A DNA stretch of 64,000 nucleotides from Phoenix dactylifera. Taxonomy: Eukaryota; Streptophyta; Magnoliopsida; Arecales; Arecaceae. Under the pieces are notes generated by a model. The model made no database searches. It saw only the letters and a program-made list of their open reading frames with translations, and was not told where the DNA came from. The first letter of the stretch is position 1. Each line of letters opens with the position of its first letter. Of this stretch, positions 11,611 through 24,015 are shown one piece after another. The translations under genes and the position numbers were made by a program. Location of the stretch: positions 18,082,229 through 18,146,228 of the forward strand of contig NC_052395.1 in assembly GCF_009389715.1 (NCBI RefSeq), written 5' to 3'.

Positions 11611-14580
11611 TATCAAATGAATGGTCCGACAAGAACCTTGGCATCCAACATTCTAAAGCTTTGCAAATTTCTATTTCGCATGTACATATCATAAGACATA
11701 ATTAAGTTAATTAACATACTATCCATAATTTTACCCTTTTTTTGAATTTTTTTCTCGTCATTTTTCCTTTTCTGTCACTTTCTTTGAAGATCACAATGAA
11801 CCATGCGTGCCATTCCCACATGTGAAATGAAAATGCTGTTTGCTGTGTGGCTCATACAGGGAAGCAGCTGTCCTCGTCAATAGTTGATATAAAACCGTCA
11901 CGAGGGCCCACAGTAGTAATCGCCCGTCGCAGGGTTAGGTGATGGCGGGACTCGGAGGCAACGACTCCAATCTCCCCATGACGCCGTTAACGAGCAACAC
12001 TACCTACCAGCCGAACACATTGCCAAATTTGGGCATGCAGCCCAGATTTTGTTGAGATACGCAGAACTTATATTAGAAATTTGGTTCACTGTATTATTAT
12101 TATTTTGTTTTTGGTACACCAGTTGCTCGTACTGACCTAGAGTCGAACTCAACTTAAGTTTGATAGGATGCGTTCAACCGCGGCTCACTCATATTAAATA
12201 AATTTTATCTAATCAAATTCAATATTTATTTAATATTTTAAAATGTAGATATCTAAACTTTGCCTGTCTATAAAGGAAGCTTTAAAATGAAACCAAGCTT
12301 GAGTTATTTTTTGGTTAATTTAAATTTAAAATATTTAAAATAAAAATTTGAGCATTCAAGTAATATTCGAATAAATAGACAACTACTCGATACATATCTT
12401 AATATCCGATTTTATTTGTAGATTTATTTAATTTGTATAGTATTTATGAACTTTTAAAAAATATAAATAAGCATATTAATATACTATTAATTTGATTTAT
12501 GATTGACTTAATAATATTTTTAATTCTGTGGTTATAAATTTTAATTATTATATTATATTTATATTTTTAGTATCTAATTTGTATTAATATTCAATCAAAA
12601 TGAATATCTACATAAATTTTTATATTCAATTAATATCTATATTTATATTTATATTTTTCAAACAAAATCAATATGGTACTATTTAGCCTTATGCGAAGCT
12701 CTTTTAACATTTTATTTTTTTTATAAATTTCATGTTTGCAATACTAACAATTATGATTTCTTTATCATCGTACATGGAATTGAATATTAAAATATTTAGT
12801 TGGCTTATCTGAATGCGTTGTCGGTCACCTACTCAAATAGCTGACGTGTAGACCCACGTGCCGAGGAAGGTACACGTGACGTGAAAAGTAAATAGGAAGG
12901 CTGTCTCCTCTTGTTAATGATATCACGCGGATTCGGACGCACGGAAACTAGAAGTTGGCGTCCGTGGTCTGTATACTGCCACGTTACGCCACGCCCTCCA
13001 ACATTTCGTAGCGAGAACTCGTGGGCCCGGACCCTGGGCTTTCTGAACGACTCGGCCCTTACTTGTCCGATCGCCTCGAGACCTGCAAAACGGTACGATC
13101 GCGTGGGGTGAACCACTTGGGCCCATATCCAATCTAAGCTAACACTTTCAAAGGCCCAAGACGATAGGGCATTGACTCCAATAACCCCCATGGCAGTGAA
13201 ATTTTCAATTTCCTAGCTCTCTTTTGAAAGCCAAAAAAAAGCAGTGTATTTATTAAATAATATAAATAATAAAAAAATCTTTATTCAAGAAAAAAAAAAG
13301 TTTCCTCCCACTAGTCATGCATCCCATGGATGGGATCCTAATAGGACTAACTCAAGAGGAGGGATCATAGTTTGTTTCTCCAAGGCAACAATTTTTTTTT
13401 CTTTTTTTAGCTATCCTGATAAATGATATGTCTCCAAACGGCCTCCAACTCATCAAAAAGTCTAACCAATTAAAATACGTCGCAACGCCAACGCATGGTA
13501 GATTGGAAGTGGCCGCTGGATGGGTCCAGCACCATACCGCCAAGTTTGTATATGAGAAGCTTTCTATGGTTGGCCACAATCTAGCATGGAGACCTAGTAA
13601 TCATCGAGATCCCACCGACGTAACAAACAGAATGTCGTCCGCATGTGAAATATTCATACTTGATATCTAGGCTGTATTCTAACTTGTCACTTCTAGTCGA
13701 CCCACGTGCTCTAATTCTCTGTTGGTAAGTAAGCTCTTCTGCCGACTATACACAAAATTGAGGCAGGAAGGAGGGCAGAGGAGGTAAGCAAACAAGAATA
13801 ACACCTTAATAAACTGAGAGACAATCTCCTTTTGTCCCCTAATTATTGCATTGATTTAGGCATCGAAAGGTTCCCCATCAAATACGTTCTGATTAGAGGA
13901 TTTTTTTACTTTCAAATCAGAGAACTGCCATCCGACGGAGATCTTAGCCGCAATGACTGAGCGTCGTTCACCTTTTCCAATCCCAACCAAAGCAGCTAAC
14001 CAGTGAGTTCTCTAGCACCGTTATGCCATTCACCATGGTACTTGAAGCCAACCAGTTCTCATCGGCAACAAAACTAATAGCAAGGACATCTCTAGATAAT
14101 TTTTTATTCATATCAAATACTTGATTTCTTTTTTTTTTTTCCGATTGGAAAGTCAAGCCTAGTTCTTACAGAATTTGCAGTCAGAAGAATCGATTGTAAT
14201 GGGCCCATCAGCTGTTGAAAATAGCAACCTCGGCCACCATAAGTCTGATTGCTAGTAGTAGTTGAAGCTGATTCCTTCGCAAAAATTGTGCCAATCTCAA
14301 AAATGGCAAATGGATCATGCATGAACCAGCTATCTTGAAGTAAAGGGTCACTGTTGGACTATTAGTTAGAGATACATATGGGCCGGATTGGTTTGGGTTA
14401 GAAACTATCTTGTAGCCAACTTGCTCCCAATCAGTTCACAATTTTTAGCTCCAGAACATATCCAATCAATGTAAAAAGCATCCCAACCCAATCAAATTCG
14501 AGCCGTTTCGCATTAATTCTGGAGTTATCATATTTTATAATGCTCTGAACATCGATAAATATAAAAATGAAGCAAACATA

Positions 14581-14971
14581 GAGGATGTTTAGTATAAAAA
14601 AAAATAAAATTCCAACAACAATAATCTAATAAATTATAAAAAGTTGAAAATATAAAGCTATAAACTATGTCTAATACAAATTAGAAACTACAAAATGAAG
14701 GCAAATTCCATGTTCCCCAACTTAAGTACAAATTTATTTTATACACAGAGAATAAGAAGAAGAGAATTATAGATGATATCAAGATCATTCAAATATTTAA
14801 TACAAGTATGAGCAAAAGCTTAATAATCCAACATATCATATAGTTGATCTTAGATATGAAATTTTTATCATGGGGTTGAACGGTGATATAAGAAATTGGA
14901 GATATTTGGAATCACGACCATGTAGGACCACCATTTGATCTTATGATGGTTATTCCATACCAAACATCCTC
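14581..14971. mobile_element. MITE, about 390 bp
   Basis: The left end reads GAGGATGTTTAGTAT and the right end, on the opposite strand, GAGGATGTTTGGTAT. The interior is AT-rich and non-coding. Flanks do not show a clean target duplication, so superfamily is open (PIF/Harbinger or hAT). Confidence 0.55.
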
Positions 14972-15032
14972 AAATGATATTAGGGATGACACAGATTCCG
15001 AGGTGAGAGAGGAAAAAAAATCTATTACTGTG

Positions 15033-15037
<5 letters not shown>

Positions 15038-15096
<59 letters not shown>
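15038..15096. repeat. TA microsatellite
   Basis: An uninterrupted (TA)n run of about 59 bp. Confidence 0.95.
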
Positions 15097-15100
<4 letters not shown>

Positions 15101-15559
15101 TTGCAGTTGAAGTAGGACTCTACTGTGCTTTGGTATTAAAAATAATTTATTTATTGTGGACTCGAACTCAGGATGGAGGCCGGGCGCCCCTCCGGAATCG
15201 GAAATATATGGAATAAAATATTAAATCAATTGTAGGGACTGTTTTCATGCAATCAGTCAGTCAAAAACCCACGGTTTTTATACTTATTTACTTGAAAAAA
15301 TATAAACATTAAACTACAGTAATTTTTCTAAGAGTCCTAAATTTTTTCTACGGTAGATGGGTCATTCATCTTCTATTTCTAGAAAATATACTATAAAAGA
15401 TGTAGATAAATACCTCCATTTTTCTGACAACGATTACTTGTGTAATCTTCAACTCCTGGATCACAATTCACACATACAAACAGATTTAGGGGTAAATGTG
15501 GTAGAGAATTTGCCCGTTGTGGTGGGGCAAGATCGTAATCTTGATCTTTAGACTCCGGT

Positions 15560-15770
15560 TGATTTGCATGAAAGGCGACGGAAGAGGCAGACAAAAGAGG
15601 GAAAATAAAAGAAAAAACTTCAGTCTAACCTTCTCTCTTCCTCTCCCCAGCCTTCTCTCTCTGTATCTCTTTGGAAAGGGGGAAATCTCCTTGGATTCTT
15701 CTCCGCAGCTCATCGTTGACTCATCGAGTTGGGTGGCCGTTCCATTGCTTCTCAAACTATTACCTTGGTT
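15560..15770 (+). other. Probable 5' untranslated exon of the DUF300 gene
   Basis: A GC-richer, CT-rich stretch ends at a good donor (GGTT then GTAAGT at 15771) and is followed by T-rich intron-like sequence. The next exon with coding capacity starts at 18577. The transcript start is not visible, so the left limit is approximate. Confidence 0.45.
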
Positions 15771-17199
15771 GTAAGTAAAATTCGTGTAGGGTTTCTTGAT
15801 TTTTTTTTTTTTTTTTTTTGTCTTAAGACATTAGGCTGCGATTTTTTTCTCTCAGAAGAGGGGAAAAAGAATAATGGCAGAGGTTGAATGGAAAAGAAAA
15901 AAAGAAAGTTGAAATCGGTTTCAGTAATCGTGCTGAAGATATCATTTTTTTTTTTGTTGCGGGGTTTGTTTATTTGACGGATTTCCTCTTCTTGCTTCGT
16001 AAAACTATTTTGAATATTTAAATTAACTGCGATTCTGATGATGAATTGGCGCGTCGATTAATCAAAGGAGAATAATCTCCAGTGGCATGATTCTGTAACG
16101 TTGTTTGTTTTGCCTTCTTGGATTGGAGAGGGTTTTAGAAGGTAAGATGCAGAGTTCTTGAAGTCTTTGGAGATTATAATTTCAAAACTCGGGTTGTTTC
16201 ACGATCTTTGAGGCGTTGGATGTTTGGCGCTGATAGTAGTCTATAAGTTAAGAAGCGTAATGGTTTGACAGTAATCTCCAATAACATGATTTTTGTGACC
16301 TGGCGTGTTTTGCTGGCTTGGACCGGGCAGAGTTCTTAGTGGGTAAGATGTATAAGTCTCTTAGTTTGCTGATTATAATTGAAAAGCTGGTTTGTTTCAT
16401 GATTTTTGAAACTGCAGATTGCATTATTCTTCATGGCTTGATTTTTTTTTTTGAACTTGGGGCATATAGAAGTAAGGACATAAAATCTTCATGATATTTC
16501 TTGTATAAGATGAATAGATGCTGCTGCAGTCTGTTTCTTACATAATCACAGTTTTAGGGTTCCTGTCCATATGAGATTATGATATGATATGATTGAGGGA
16601 ATTAAGACTCACAAGAGTCGTCATTGCAAACAAACTATTGTAATCCTTTTGGTTTTGGATGCATGTTTCCTGACACCATGGTTATTGCATTCAAGAGCGA
16701 GGTCTTAAGCGGAGATTGGATCCAACAAAGAGGAAATGTGAGGGTGTGAAATTCTAGCCTTCAGAGACATATTCTGGGTGCCTTTATTCAAAGATTGTGA
16801 AAGTTGGGTTTATGCCGGCAGTAGTCTGAGATTGCCCTTATTTTCGCTATTGTGAGGAGGATGGGAGGTGTTGGAAAAGGCTGACCATAGAGATATCTGA
16901 GATGCTATTCTAAACGTCTTTTAGTCAAAGAGATTTATTTCTTACTCTTCGTTTCCTTGGAGGATCCAAGAAACAACCGTCCTATTGGTGTTGAGCTAGA
17001 TTTTCACCTTTACTAATCCTTATTACAGGGGAAGGATGCTCGATCTTGTGCGCATGTTATGTGGTTTGCTGGAAGAAAATGTACTCCACCTTTACAGTCC
17101 ATGTAGACTTACCTATATTATTTAGGTGAAGATATCTGGTGATCCTAGTCTCTTTCTTGGAATATGATTGATGTTCTTATGAAAATAGAGTCTTGTATA

Positions 17200-17815
17200 A
17201 TTGTATACGATGCGATTAGTACCTCAAAAATGGCGAAATAGAATCAACCAACGTTCTACGATTCAAAATAAAAACTCAATTAAATTTGATTCACATAAAA
17301 AAGAAAAAGACCAATTAATTCATTACATGAAACAAAATTACTATGCGGTGGTAGTGGATTCATTGACGAGTCAAAAAGAAAAATTTAAAAAACACTATAG
17401 ATATTATCTTTTATCACATAAATATATGAATTATGGGAATAGGAAGGACTCATATATTTATGAATCAACATTACAAGTAAAAGGAGACCAAGAAATTCCA
17501 TACAATTTCAATACACTGAAACCCGAATCATTTTATGTATTGGTAAGTATAGCTATTAGTAATTATTTAGAAAAGGAATATATTATTGCTACACATAAAA
17601 ATCTGGATAGAAAATATTTTGATTGTAGAATTCTCCATATTTGTCTTAGAAAAAATATCGACATTGAGACCTGGACCAATACGCATATCAGCACCAAAAT
17701 TGAGAAAAATACTAAGACTGAAAACAAAATTATCAAAAAATTGAAAAAAAAAGATATTTTTTCTAAGACAATTCATCAAGGAATTAAACCATCCCATAAA
17801 AAAAAACACTTTTTA
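17200..17815 (+). pseudogene. ycf1: Nuclear copy of plastid ycf1 (TIC214) fragment
   Basis: A frame of over 200 codons matches the C-terminal part of plastid ycf1. Recognisable pieces are [85 protein letters not shown] and [15 protein letters not shown]. The match begins near [11 protein letters not shown] and stops after about 17815, where ordinary intron sequence resumes. It lies in the first intron of the DUF300 gene, same strand, with no plastid neighbours. It shows substitutions and length changes against the plastid protein, so it is a drifted nuclear plastid insertion and not a gene. Confidence 0.9.
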
Positions 17816-18599
17816 AAGGAAAACAAGTTTAACATCCTTTGCTGCTCTAGGAAGATTTCAAAGATTGCTGCCATAGTTTGTTGAAAAAACATGAGGGTTG
17901 AGGATATAATAGATGGGTTTGGAGATTGTAAAGTCTTCCTATGGAAGAAAAATGTTGTACTCCCCCACTATGCTGCATTGGTATATCATCCACATTAGAG
18001 TTCCATGACCTTAATTATTTTGCTAATTGGTAAAATCATTGTTTTCCCTATCAGCCCATGTTCTTGGGATTGAAAGTGCCAGTGATATTCATGGAAGTGT
18101 TTAACAAACTTTCCACATGGTTATAGTAGCCTTGAGGATGTTCTAAAATGACTTAAACAGTGTCTTACAACTACTGATCTTGAGGACTCCCCGCCCAAAT
18201 TCTCAGCACAAGATTTTCAATTATTTTCTCGTGTTTCCCTCAAATGTATGCAAGTACTTGATGATGAAATTTACTGTCTTGATACTATGTTTGGTAATTC
18301 TGTATAATTTCTTCTACCCTGTTTTTTAAAGTACATGTACATTAATAGGTTAGAACTTGTTTGCATGAACAATTTCTATTGCAGATCTTAGCGGCTATAA
18401 CTACTTTCCATTATTATTAGAAGACTTTAGAAGTGAGAGTGGAAATAAGAAATAATTTTTTAGTGCAATGCTATTTTTTCTAGCAATTTTTCATGGATGA
18501 AAATTTGAATTTTAGTATAATGTCATAATAGCAGTATACCTGTTATAAGCTAACAAGACTGAGCATGCTTTTTCAGATTGTGTGCTGCTTCCAGAAATA

Positions 18600-21390
18600 A
18601 TGTTTCCGCAAATGGATATAACAACAATGGACCCTGGAACTCTCACTCTGATAGTGGCAGCATTCTGTGTGATGCTGTCTATGCATTTTACAGTACAGTT
18701 GCTGTCCCAACATCTTTTCTATTGGAAAAATCCAAAGGAACAGAAAGCTATAATAATCATCATCCTGATGGCTCCCTTGTACGCAATTGACTCCTTTTTT
18801 GGTCTGCTAGATATTCAGGGCAGTAAAGCCTTCTTTATGATTTTGGACTCTGTTAAAGAATGTTATGAGGCATTGGTGAGCCTTGTTTTTAACCTAAATC
18901 ATTTACTTATTGAGAAAGTTACTGAAGCCTTAAAGAAAACTTCATAACAGTCCTCCTTATTGCAATTTGCAGGTGATTGCTAAGTTCATGGCTTTGATGT
19001 ATAGTTACTTGAATATATCTATCAGTAAGAATATAGTGCCTGATGAAATCAAAGGAAGGGTGATTCATCATTCTTTTCCTGTGTCTCTTTTTCTGGTATG
19101 GTTTGTATCTCAATACCTGAAAATAAGAACTTTCTGTCACTATACATTCTGTATTTAAATCAATATAGATTTCGTACTGCACCAGGAGCCATTTATTTCT
19201 ATAATAAATTTAAAATGTCTCTAGAAAGTAAAGGAGGGTTAAACAAAATAAGAGGAAAGACCTAAAATAACATAGATCATGATTCAATAAAGGAACTGAA
19301 AGAGTTTGTATTACTAGAGGATGTAACCAGAGATATGAAGCAATTATGCATACTCATAAAGCTGACCATATATTGATAGGATAAGGCTTGTTCTGACGGC
19401 TGTGATTAAATTGTGATGGAGATAGAGAAAAAAGTTGATTTGGGATGGAACTGAGACCTCTTTTTTCCTGATATGAGCCCTCCATATTCTCTTGTGATAT
19501 TATATATTAAGTATGTTGTTCATGAATAATCATCCATTCTCATTCCCTATAAACCAAATATGATTGAGGCTTTGGGTCCAGGAATGGCAGACTGTTAATT
19601 TGTTCTGAGTTTTATTATCCCTTTTTGAGTATTCACATAGGTAAATTGTTACTGGCTTACTCATCATTACATAGGTAAATTGTTACTGGCAGAATTGTTG
19701 CTGACTTTTTGAAGCTGTTGGAAACTCTAGCAACTATTATTTTAGAAGCATGAATTGATGTTAGTCTAACCTATATCACTTCTTCTTTTAATGCTTGAGA
19801 AATAGGAGTTGACTCAAACAGAAAAAATTGTCCCTCATTTTGGAATAAAATCCGGGTGTTTGATCAGATTGTGTCTATTGGTGTAGATTGTGTACATTTA
19901 CTCGTAGAGATATTTTATCCAAATGAAGAAAGAAAAATAGACCCTACAGAGATATTTTATCATTCTATCACAGATATCATCATGCGTAAGCTTTTAGACT
20001 ATTTCATTCATAATATCATTCCCTGATACTCCAATTCCAAAACCAAAGCCCTTGTCTCAACCCAAAAAAAAAAACAATGCCTCTGTAAGCAAGCCACTGT
20101 CTGACACCCAACACTAAAAACCCTAGTTCTGGTGAGGTAAATAAATCCACACCCACGGATGCTCCCTTTTATGTTTCGAACCCGTGACCTCTAGGTCAAA
20201 ATGGAGCAACCTTACCATTATGCCAAGACTCACCCTCAGGATTTGACTCAAACATCTGAATCAATATTTGAATGTCATCCAATGGTATCATTATGAAAGC
20301 ACATCATTATATCAAAAATTTGGCCAACTCTATCGTTGCATCAGCTAGTTACTATCTGCCTGTACTGCAGATTTAAATTTTTGCAAGCTGCGGGCTTGTA
20401 TCTAAAACTACCCATGGATATATGTTTTTGTGATGCAGCCTCACACTGTCCGATTGGAGCATCATACATTGAAACTTCTTAAGTACTGGACATGGCAGTT
20501 TGTGGTAATTCGACCAGTCTGCTCTATCCTAATGATAGCCCTTCAACTTCTTGGTCTGTACAGCAACTGGGTCAGCTGGACTTTCACCATCATATTGAAC
20601 ATATCCGTTTCTATGGCCTTATATGCCTTGGTGATCTTCTACCATGTGTTTGCAAAGGAGCTGGCACCACACAAGCCTCTAGCAAAGTTCATGTGCATCA
20701 AAGGGATTGTCTTCTTTTGCTTCTGGCAGGTAAACTCTTTATCTTGATATATATTTAAGTTGGATGCCAGTACATTGAGTATTTGTATCATCTATCATAA
20801 CCTTGTTACCGTCATATAGTTATAACAATCAGTGCAGTTTGTCAGAATTTTAAAGGTGAAATTGTCTTTTATAAACAAGAAGGACTAGCATATCAACATC
20901 TGTCCATATACTGTAATAACTAATAAGTTAACTCTGTATTTCCAGCCTGATGAATTTATTGTGGCTACTATGTTGCCTGATTTCATTCTATCTTTGGAGC
21001 CAGTATTTCTCATTGGCTTGAGCTGAAATTTTATTGGCGTCAATTTCAAATAATATATTTGAGTTTTCATTCATGAGATACTTGTAAACTGACAAATCAA
21101 AGATACTAACCAACCATAGGCAGTTCGTACAAGTTCAAATGTGTCGAGAAGATTGGTTGAGTAGATGAATAATGTCACATGATTTACAGAAGCATGCAAT
21201 CAGGTTGCTGAGTCATGATTGGCTGTAAAGTCCATATTTAAGTTTCTCTGACTGCCTTATCTCTAGACGTTACCAAGGCATTTCTTCCAGTTCAAAAGCC
21301 GGCACCAGAGGCAGAGACCTCTCTTTCTTCGCTGAGCGAGACCAGCAAGGGGAATTTATCCAGTCATGCAGTATGTATGTTTCATACTTC

Positions 21391-21455
<65 letters not shown>

Positions 21456-21892
21456 GCATGTAAAATGTGGCAGATCCTTGCAGTTAACTTTTCCATGGAA
21501 TATTTAAGATTTTCCTGATGCTAGTAACTCTAAAGTCTATAACAGGAGAATAAAAACATGATATGTATTCTCGTCATGGTGCCTCTTCGTATTTACTGCA
21601 TTATATCCTGTGACAGTCGAAGATAGTCTCTCTCTCTTTTCATGAAAGAAGGAAATTTCATGTTTGAAGTTCTTTGGTGCAGGGGGTTGCGCTTGATGTC
21701 CTAGCTGCTGCCGGAGTTATAAAATCACATCATTTCTGGCTGGACGTAGAGCATATTCAGGAAGCCATTCAAAATGTCTTGGTAATTCTAGAAATGGTTG
21801 TCTTTTCTGTCATCCAGCAGTATGCTTACCATGTTGCCCCATATAGTGGAGCTGATGCAGTGAAGATGAAATACGACAAGAAGAATGAATGA
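18600..21892 (+). CDS. DUF300 / TMEM184-type membrane protein (short LAZ1-like clade)
   Basis: Four coding exons, 18600-18875, 18973-19095, 20439-20729 and 21683-21892, all phase 0 with GT-AG introns, encode 299 residues. The family (organic solute transporter alpha-like, including plant LAZ1) has seven membrane spans. Visible signatures are MHFTVQLLSQHLFYWKNPKE near residue 30, MAPLYAIDSFFGLL, DSVKECYEAL at the first exon end, GRVIHHSFP, WTWQFVVIRPVCSIL, AKFMCIKGIVFFCFWQG across the exon 3/4 junction, SHHFWLDVEHIQEA and SVIQQYAYHVAPY. Length and end match the roughly 295-residue Arabidopsis At1g11200 type rather than the longer LAZ1 proteins. The ATG at 18600 is the first in frame; a closer-matching start is the ATG four codons on (MDITTMDPG). 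LAZ1 relatives act at vacuolar and endomembranes; this clade's role is unknown to me. Confidence 0.92.
20064..20235 (-). mobile_element. Au-like tRNA-derived SINE
   Basis: On the minus strand the unit starts GGGTGAGTCTTGGCATAATG, continues GGTAAGGTTGCTCC (A box about 20211-20228) and carries CACGGGTTCGAAAC (B box about 20173-20186). This is the arrangement and wording of the plant Au SINE 5' end. The 3' side is diverged and ends near a T run (A run at about 20064-20074 on plus). It sits in the second coding intron of the DUF300 gene, opposite strand. The 3' limit is approximate. Confidence 0.75.
21394..21452. repeat. TA microsatellite in an intron
   Basis: An uninterrupted (TA)n run of about 58 bp in the last intron of the DUF300 gene. 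Confidence 0.95.
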
Positions 21893-22585
21893 TAGTCAAT
21901 CTGAAACCAAGAGTATCGTGGTGGATGTCATAAGCCACTTTGCTTCTTCTCTATATGGCCATACCTGTTTTTGGAGATACAGTAAAAATTCTAATGTGGA
22001 TGAGATAAAACCACTAGAACGTGATGATATTAATTGCTTCCTGAATATTATGAGAGATATTGTGTTGAAAATTTAAGTGCATTTCTGTGGTCTTCATATG
22101 ATTGAGAATATTGTGTTTCTGCTGCTGTCTTTCAACCGTTACTGCCCAAGATATTAAATTACACGTTACATTGTTCAGAAATGCCTCTGAAAAGTATGTT
22201 CCAGAGAGATGTCCTGCCTGACCAGCTAAAAGACTCAGATGGTCCATAAATTGATGTAGCTGCCGTGCTGCAACAGGCTTGCTTGGCTTGGCTCCATATG
22301 GTCCTACTCCTACGGTTCCCAGGAAAACAATTGGCTGTCATGTGGATGCGTGGAGCATTAATTTCATTCAAGGCAATAAGAGTTTGTCTTAATGAGCTCT
22401 GTCTGGAGATTAACTGACTTTGAATGGGCACCACTCGGTGGCCGGTTAGGTAATTATTGACATCTTTTCCTCAGGTCTCTGCGTATATGATTGATTATAG
22501 TAGTTACGGGTTGGTACCCAGCTGCAGACCAAAATATATGGCTCTAATGGTGATGCAATGTTTTAGTTTTGAAAGATGCCATGGT
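21893..22585. other. Downstream region of the DUF300 gene
   Basis: The first several hundred bases probably include the 3' untranslated region. The short frames on either strand show no domain. Confidence 0.4.
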
Positions 22586-22690
22586 GGGTTTTTTTTTTTT
22601 TTTTTTGGATAAGTCGGATAAATCATACACTAGTGCGAATATATTCAATAAAATTATAAAACAAAAGATGGTTTAGAGGAAAAGAATAAT
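22586..22690 (-). mobile_element. L1-type LINE 3' tail fragment
   Basis: The T run at 22588-22607 is the tail of a minus-sense fragment. Before it lie AATTTTATTGAATATATTCG and ATGATTTATCCGAC, which match the tail-proximal words of the L1 fragments at 4.3 and 29.5 kb. About 100 bp remain. Confidence 0.6.
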
Positions 22691-23263
22691 CTTGTAGCTA
22701 TTCTATATAAAGTTGTCAGAATGTTAAGTAACAAAGAATGCGATCTAGTAAGTTGTCAGCTGCTTTGTTTACCTTTTTGTAGATATAAGCTATTTGGAGC
22801 AATTTTTTTTGGGCCATTTCTCGATTTGTGCATGTCATAGGGCGTTCAACACTTCAACAGCATGCGATTGGGCAATGAGTGCGATGTGGGCCACTTTTGT
22901 GAAACTTTGTTTAACTTCATAACTGACAAATCAAACGAGACTTATAAGTTTGTAACTAATCGGGCAGTTAGGCATGCATAATTATGTCAAACTATTTGTT
23001 ATGTGCACTTCTTTTATTCAAAACAGACTAACCTTTTCACATGATACGAAGCAAAAGGTAATTCAAAAAAATTACGATGAAAACCGAAGAGGAGGGAGGA
23101 GTTGTTCCTCCCATGTATCATTTACAGAGGTTCATGAGCTCGACCGTCCACCTTGTGGCATCACTTCAAGAGTTCTACATGTGCCTGATTGATCGGATGG
23201 TTCTGATTATCTTTAACGATTAAAATAATATCAGAAAAGTTACAGGATGCATTCGATAAACCT

Positions 23264-23640
23264 CGTATTTTTCATATAGAAATCTCTGATCAACGATAGA
23301 ACAAGATCCATTTTGCATCATATCTAACTGATTCCTTGGTTCGGACCGAAGAAGTAATGTCACTCGATTATTATCAAACTGACTGCAATCTTCTTTATAT
23401 AGATAGATATAGGATCCATGGGGCAATTACTTAGAAGTACATTTTGTGCAACAGCCCTTCCTATCTGATAGAAAAGGATCCCATGATCCTGAACCGATCT
23501 TACCTGGGATCGCAAATCCCAAGTTTGTCTATGAAGAGCTGATCTAATTGTATTTTTTTCTATAATTTCTTTCATGTATGAAATATATATTTTATATGTA
23601 TCTAGTTCTGTCATTCCTTTGGTTCTTGCTCGAGCCTAAC
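23264..23640 (-). pseudogene. ycf2: Nuclear copy of plastid ycf2 fragment, internally deleted
   Basis: The minus strand reads, in order, [11 protein letters not shown] (about 23605-23636), [55 protein letters not shown], then jumps to [20 protein letters not shown] and [20 protein letters not shown]. In plastid ycf2 these two blocks are separated by roughly a hundred codons (from memory of the family), so an internal segment has been lost. Homology stops near 23264. The piece lies between two host genes and carries no adjoining plastid genes. Confidence 0.9.
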
Positions 23641-23700
23641 TAGCTATATCCGATCTTGGTTGGCCTTTCACCCCTAGCCACAAGTCATCCCCGTATTCCC

Positions 23701-23720
<20 letters not shown>
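23701..23720. repeat. Poly-C run
   Basis: About twenty C followed by ten A. Run length at such sites is unreliable in sequencing. Confidence 0.9.
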
Positions 23721-23731
<11 letters not shown>

Positions 23732-23997
23732 AGAAAAAAAAATTCCATCCATCAAGCTTTGGAACATGTTTTCTCTCCAATTAACTAAACATGGGTGAAG
23801 GATGTGCCAAATGGACGGCCTGGATGGGCTCCTATATGCTTCCAACTTCAATTAACTTGCACCACTTCTTTTCCTTCTATTTTTCCTATTTTCCGATGGA
23901 AAAATAGGGAGAAAAATCCACTTCAAAGTTCGAAGAGAACCCTCTCCGGGCGCCCTCGCATCATCAAGCTTCGATCTTTCCCCTTTTCACTCGCTGA

Positions 23998-24015
23998 ATG
24001 ATCCATTATCCATGA
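23998..24015 (+). promoter_or_regulatory. Minimal upstream ORF overlapping the main start
   Basis: ATG at 23998 opens a five-codon frame (M-I-H-Y-P) whose TGA stop shares ATGA with the main start at 24012. Such a stop/start overlap could favour reinitiation on the main frame. It is read from sequence only and the transcript start is not known. Confidence 0.45.

Larger units (their letters stand above)
9000..14580. other. Intergenic, repeat-derived, AT-rich
   Basis: No gene is supported across this stretch. It holds a CT microsatellite (9838-9880), a diverged tandem duplication (10.99-11.6 kb), a retroposon 3' end (11.44-11.55 kb), AT-rich sequence at 12.2-12.8 kb and a GC-richer island at 12.83-13.2 kb. 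The island's overlapping frames on both strands match nothing I know. Confidence 0.5.

Noticed and set aside
12829-13191. GC-richer 120-codon minus-strand frame
   Set aside because: Overlaps equally long frames on the other strand, no domain, no exon neighbours.
17200-17815. A genuine nuclear gene of 227 codons
   Set aside because: Motifs match plastid ycf1 throughout, with drift, and it lies inside an intron without its own exon structure.
22159-22434. 91-codon minus-strand frame after the DUF300 gene
   Set aside because: Lies in the probable 3' untranslated region and shows no conserved pattern.
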